A stretch of DNA of 23,878 nucleotides, taken from JANRKT01 sp033763355. GTDB lineage: Bacteria; Bacteroidota; Bacteroidia; Chitinophagales; Chitinophagaceae. Location of the stretch: positions 1 to 23,878 of the forward strand of contig JANRKT010000073.1 of NCBI GenBank assembly GCA_033763355.1, in the 5' to 3' direction. Each line of letters starts with the position of its first letter. The stretch's first letter is position 1. The translations under genes were made by a program, and so were the position numbers. Shown here piece by piece: positions 22,816 to 23,878 of this stretch. Under the pieces are notes generated by a model that was not told the DNA's origin, made no database searches, and saw only the letters and a list, made by a program, of their open reading frames with translations.

Positions 22816-23176
22816 ATTCCCCCGGCAACATGCGGAAAAAACCATCATAAAACCTGAAGGAACAATAAAGGCAAAAGGTTACATTTTAACTGCAGTGGAT
22901 ACTGCGTTATGCTGAGTTTTGCCATGAATCAGTGCGGAAAAAATTCTGCCTGGAATTATACTAAGAGGTATAAACCCGGATTAACCTGTAAAAACGAGGG
23001 GGGTCTTTCAAAAAGAGGATGTGATATTGTATCATCGTCAGTTTGTGTGTTTACAGATATAATGATGTTAAAGGGTTCTTAACGGTTGCAGGGAAAAAAC
23101 AATTTTTCAGCCACTGCGCCGGTAGTAGTTTTAAACCCGTCTGCGGTTATTTGAAAGAAATAGTATCCATTGAATT

Positions 23177-23208
23177 CCCCCGACGGCGGCTTTACGCCCC
23201 GTCGGGGG
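23177..23208 (-). terminator. Strong 10-bp stem-loop after the photolyase gene
   Basis: CCCCCGACGG (23177-23186) is perfectly complementary to CCGTCGGGGG (23199-23208), with a 12-base loop, starting 15 bases past the photolyase stop. Very stable, but no T run follows on the minus strand, so it may end or protect the transcript without being a classic terminator, or be an interspersed repeat. Confidence 0.5.
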
Positions 23209-23223
23209 TTACTTGAAGAAAAT

Positions 23224-23878
23224 TTATTGCAGCTCTTTCTTCAATACTTTGCTATATACTTCAAGGCATCTTTTGCGGGCAAAATCATGTTCCACAACCG
23301 GCTTCGGGTAACTGAACCCTTCCAGTTCCGGAACCCAATGCCTGATGTATTCAAGATTTTTGTCAAACTTCTCTGTTTGCAATGCCGGGTTGAATATCCG
23401 GAAATAAGGCGCCGCATCACAGCCACTTCCTGCCGCCCATTGCCATCCGCCGTTATTGGCGGCAAGATCAAAATCAAGCAGTTTCCGGGCAAAATAAGCT
23501 TCACCCCATCGCCAGTCAATCAATAAATGTTTGGTTAGGAAACTTGCCGTTATCATCCTTACCCTGTTGTGCATAAAACCTGTTGCATTTAATTCTCTCA
23601 TGCCTGCATCCACTATGGGGTAACCTGTCATACCATTGCACCATTCATCAAACTCCTTTTCATTGTTACGCAATGCTATAAGATCATATTCAGGCTTAAA
23701 TGCCTTTCCTTTACCAACCTGGGAAAAATGCCAGAGTATCATATGGTAAAAATCCCTCCAGATCAGTTCATTTAAAAAGCTTTCATTAAGTGATACCGCA
23801 ACTTTTGCCAGTTCCCTTATGCTGATGGTTCCAAAACGAAGGTGAACACTCAGCCGGGATGTTCCTTTTATTGCAGGA
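23224..23878 (-). CDS. phrB: Deoxyribodipyrimidine photolyase, C-terminal part (cut by window edge)
   Basis: 217 residues of the C-terminal FAD-binding half are visible; the frame is open through 23878 and the start lies outside. The Met at 23742 is internal. Class I photolyase motifs follow in order: GTSRLSVHLRFGTISIREL, ELIWRDFYHMILWHF, GMTGYPIVDAGMRELNATG, MHNRVRMITASFL, HLLIDWRWGE, LDFDLAANNGGWQWAAGSG, APYFRIFNP and YIRHWVPEL. These surround the U-shaped FAD and include the tryptophans used for electron transfer. The enzyme splits UV-induced pyrimidine dimers with blue light. NNGGWQW and the Asn after AAN favour a CPD photolyase over a plain cryptochrome, but the antenna domain is not visible. 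A strong hairpin follows the stop. Confidence 0.93.
   Translation of the reverse strand, partial: PAIKGTSRLSVHLRFGTISIRELAKVAVSLNESFLNELIWRDFYHMILWHFSQVGKGKAFKPEYDLIALRNNEKEFDEWCNGMTGYPIVDAGMRELNATGFMHNRVRMITASFLTKHLLIDWRWGEAYFARKLLDFDLAANNGGWQWAAGSGCDAAPYFRIFNPALQTEKFDKNLEYIRHWVPELEGFSYPKPVVEHDFARKRCLEVYSKVLKKELQ

Larger units (their letters stand above)
22736..23223. other. Non-coding gap between photolyase and ABC/OmpA-fusion operon
   Basis: 488 bases. It holds the upstream region of the operon (palindrome and CGTTA repeats at 22786-22815), a strong hairpin at 23177-23208 just past the photolyase stop, and a stop-bounded minus-strand frame 23177-23079 reading EFNGYYFFQITADGFK and more, without a start codon. 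No tRNA or other gene seen. No clear TAnnTTTG box precedes the operon. Confidence 0.5.

Noticed and set aside
22736..22831. Longer start of the first operon gene at 22831
   Set aside because: The added residues are Cys/Trp-rich, unlike the rest, and overlap the palindrome region; ATG 22735 starts a typical soluble protein.
1..23878. CRISPR array, tRNA, rRNA, insertion sequence or prophage
   Set aside because: No regularly spaced repeats, no tRNA-like arms, no transposase or integrase motif were seen on either strand.

Overview
The window looks like chromosomal DNA of a Bacteroidota bacterium, most likely of the Chitinophagaceae type. The reasons are type IX secretion / gliding genes (porU, gldJ), two secreted proteins ending in type-A T9SS sorting domains, Bacteroidota-style -7 boxes (TAnnTTTG) lying very close to start codons, few Shine-Dalgarno sites, and the futalosine menaquinone route. 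The genus is inference. I see no rRNA, tRNA, CRISPR array, transposase or prophage gene.

Layout. 1-1216 (-): N-terminal third of the T9SS sortase PorU, cut by the window edge. It is divergent from gldJ (1386-2942), then murF (3065-4357) and a DUF983 membrane protein (4412-4870); a strong two-way terminator follows. 4962-10994 (-): two tandem paralogous secreted PQQ-type sugar dehydrogenases with PKD/Ig-like domains and T9SS tails. An AT-rich gap of about 460 bp leads to a SPOR-domain protein (11493-11930) and an M20D amidohydrolase (11956-13137). On the minus strand come fabD (13162-14052), folE (14144-14740) and two diverged 6-pyruvoyl-tetrahydropterin-synthase paralogues (14790-15203, 15330-15737), a compact pterin cluster. 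On the plus strand mqnB and mqnD (15855-17409) give two steps of menaquinone synthesis. From 22735 down to 17516 (-) runs a five-gene operon: a cytoplasmic coiled-coil protein, a two-TM coiled-coil membrane protein, a membrane-anchored substrate-binding domain fused to an OmpA peptidoglycan-binding domain, an ABC permease and an ABC ATPase. The window closes with the C-terminal half of a class I photolyase (23224-23878, -), cut by the edge.

How parts connect. PorU is the enzyme expected to cleave the sorting tails of cargo such as the two dehydrogenases, and GldJ is a lipoprotein of the same secretion/gliding machine. murF and the SPOR protein concern the cell wall, and the OmpA-fused transporter component would also touch peptidoglycan. 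The most unusual item is the ABC operon: its binding protein seems tethered to both inner membrane and peptidoglycan and it travels with two coiled-coil proteins, one faintly PspA-like. Stem-loops sit in both larger gaps of this operon, on either side of the binding-protein gene. Several intergenic palindromes share the word CTGCCG and may belong to one small repeat family.

Limits: all family calls are from reading motifs; no database search, alignment score or structure prediction was run. Promoter and terminator calls are by eye.
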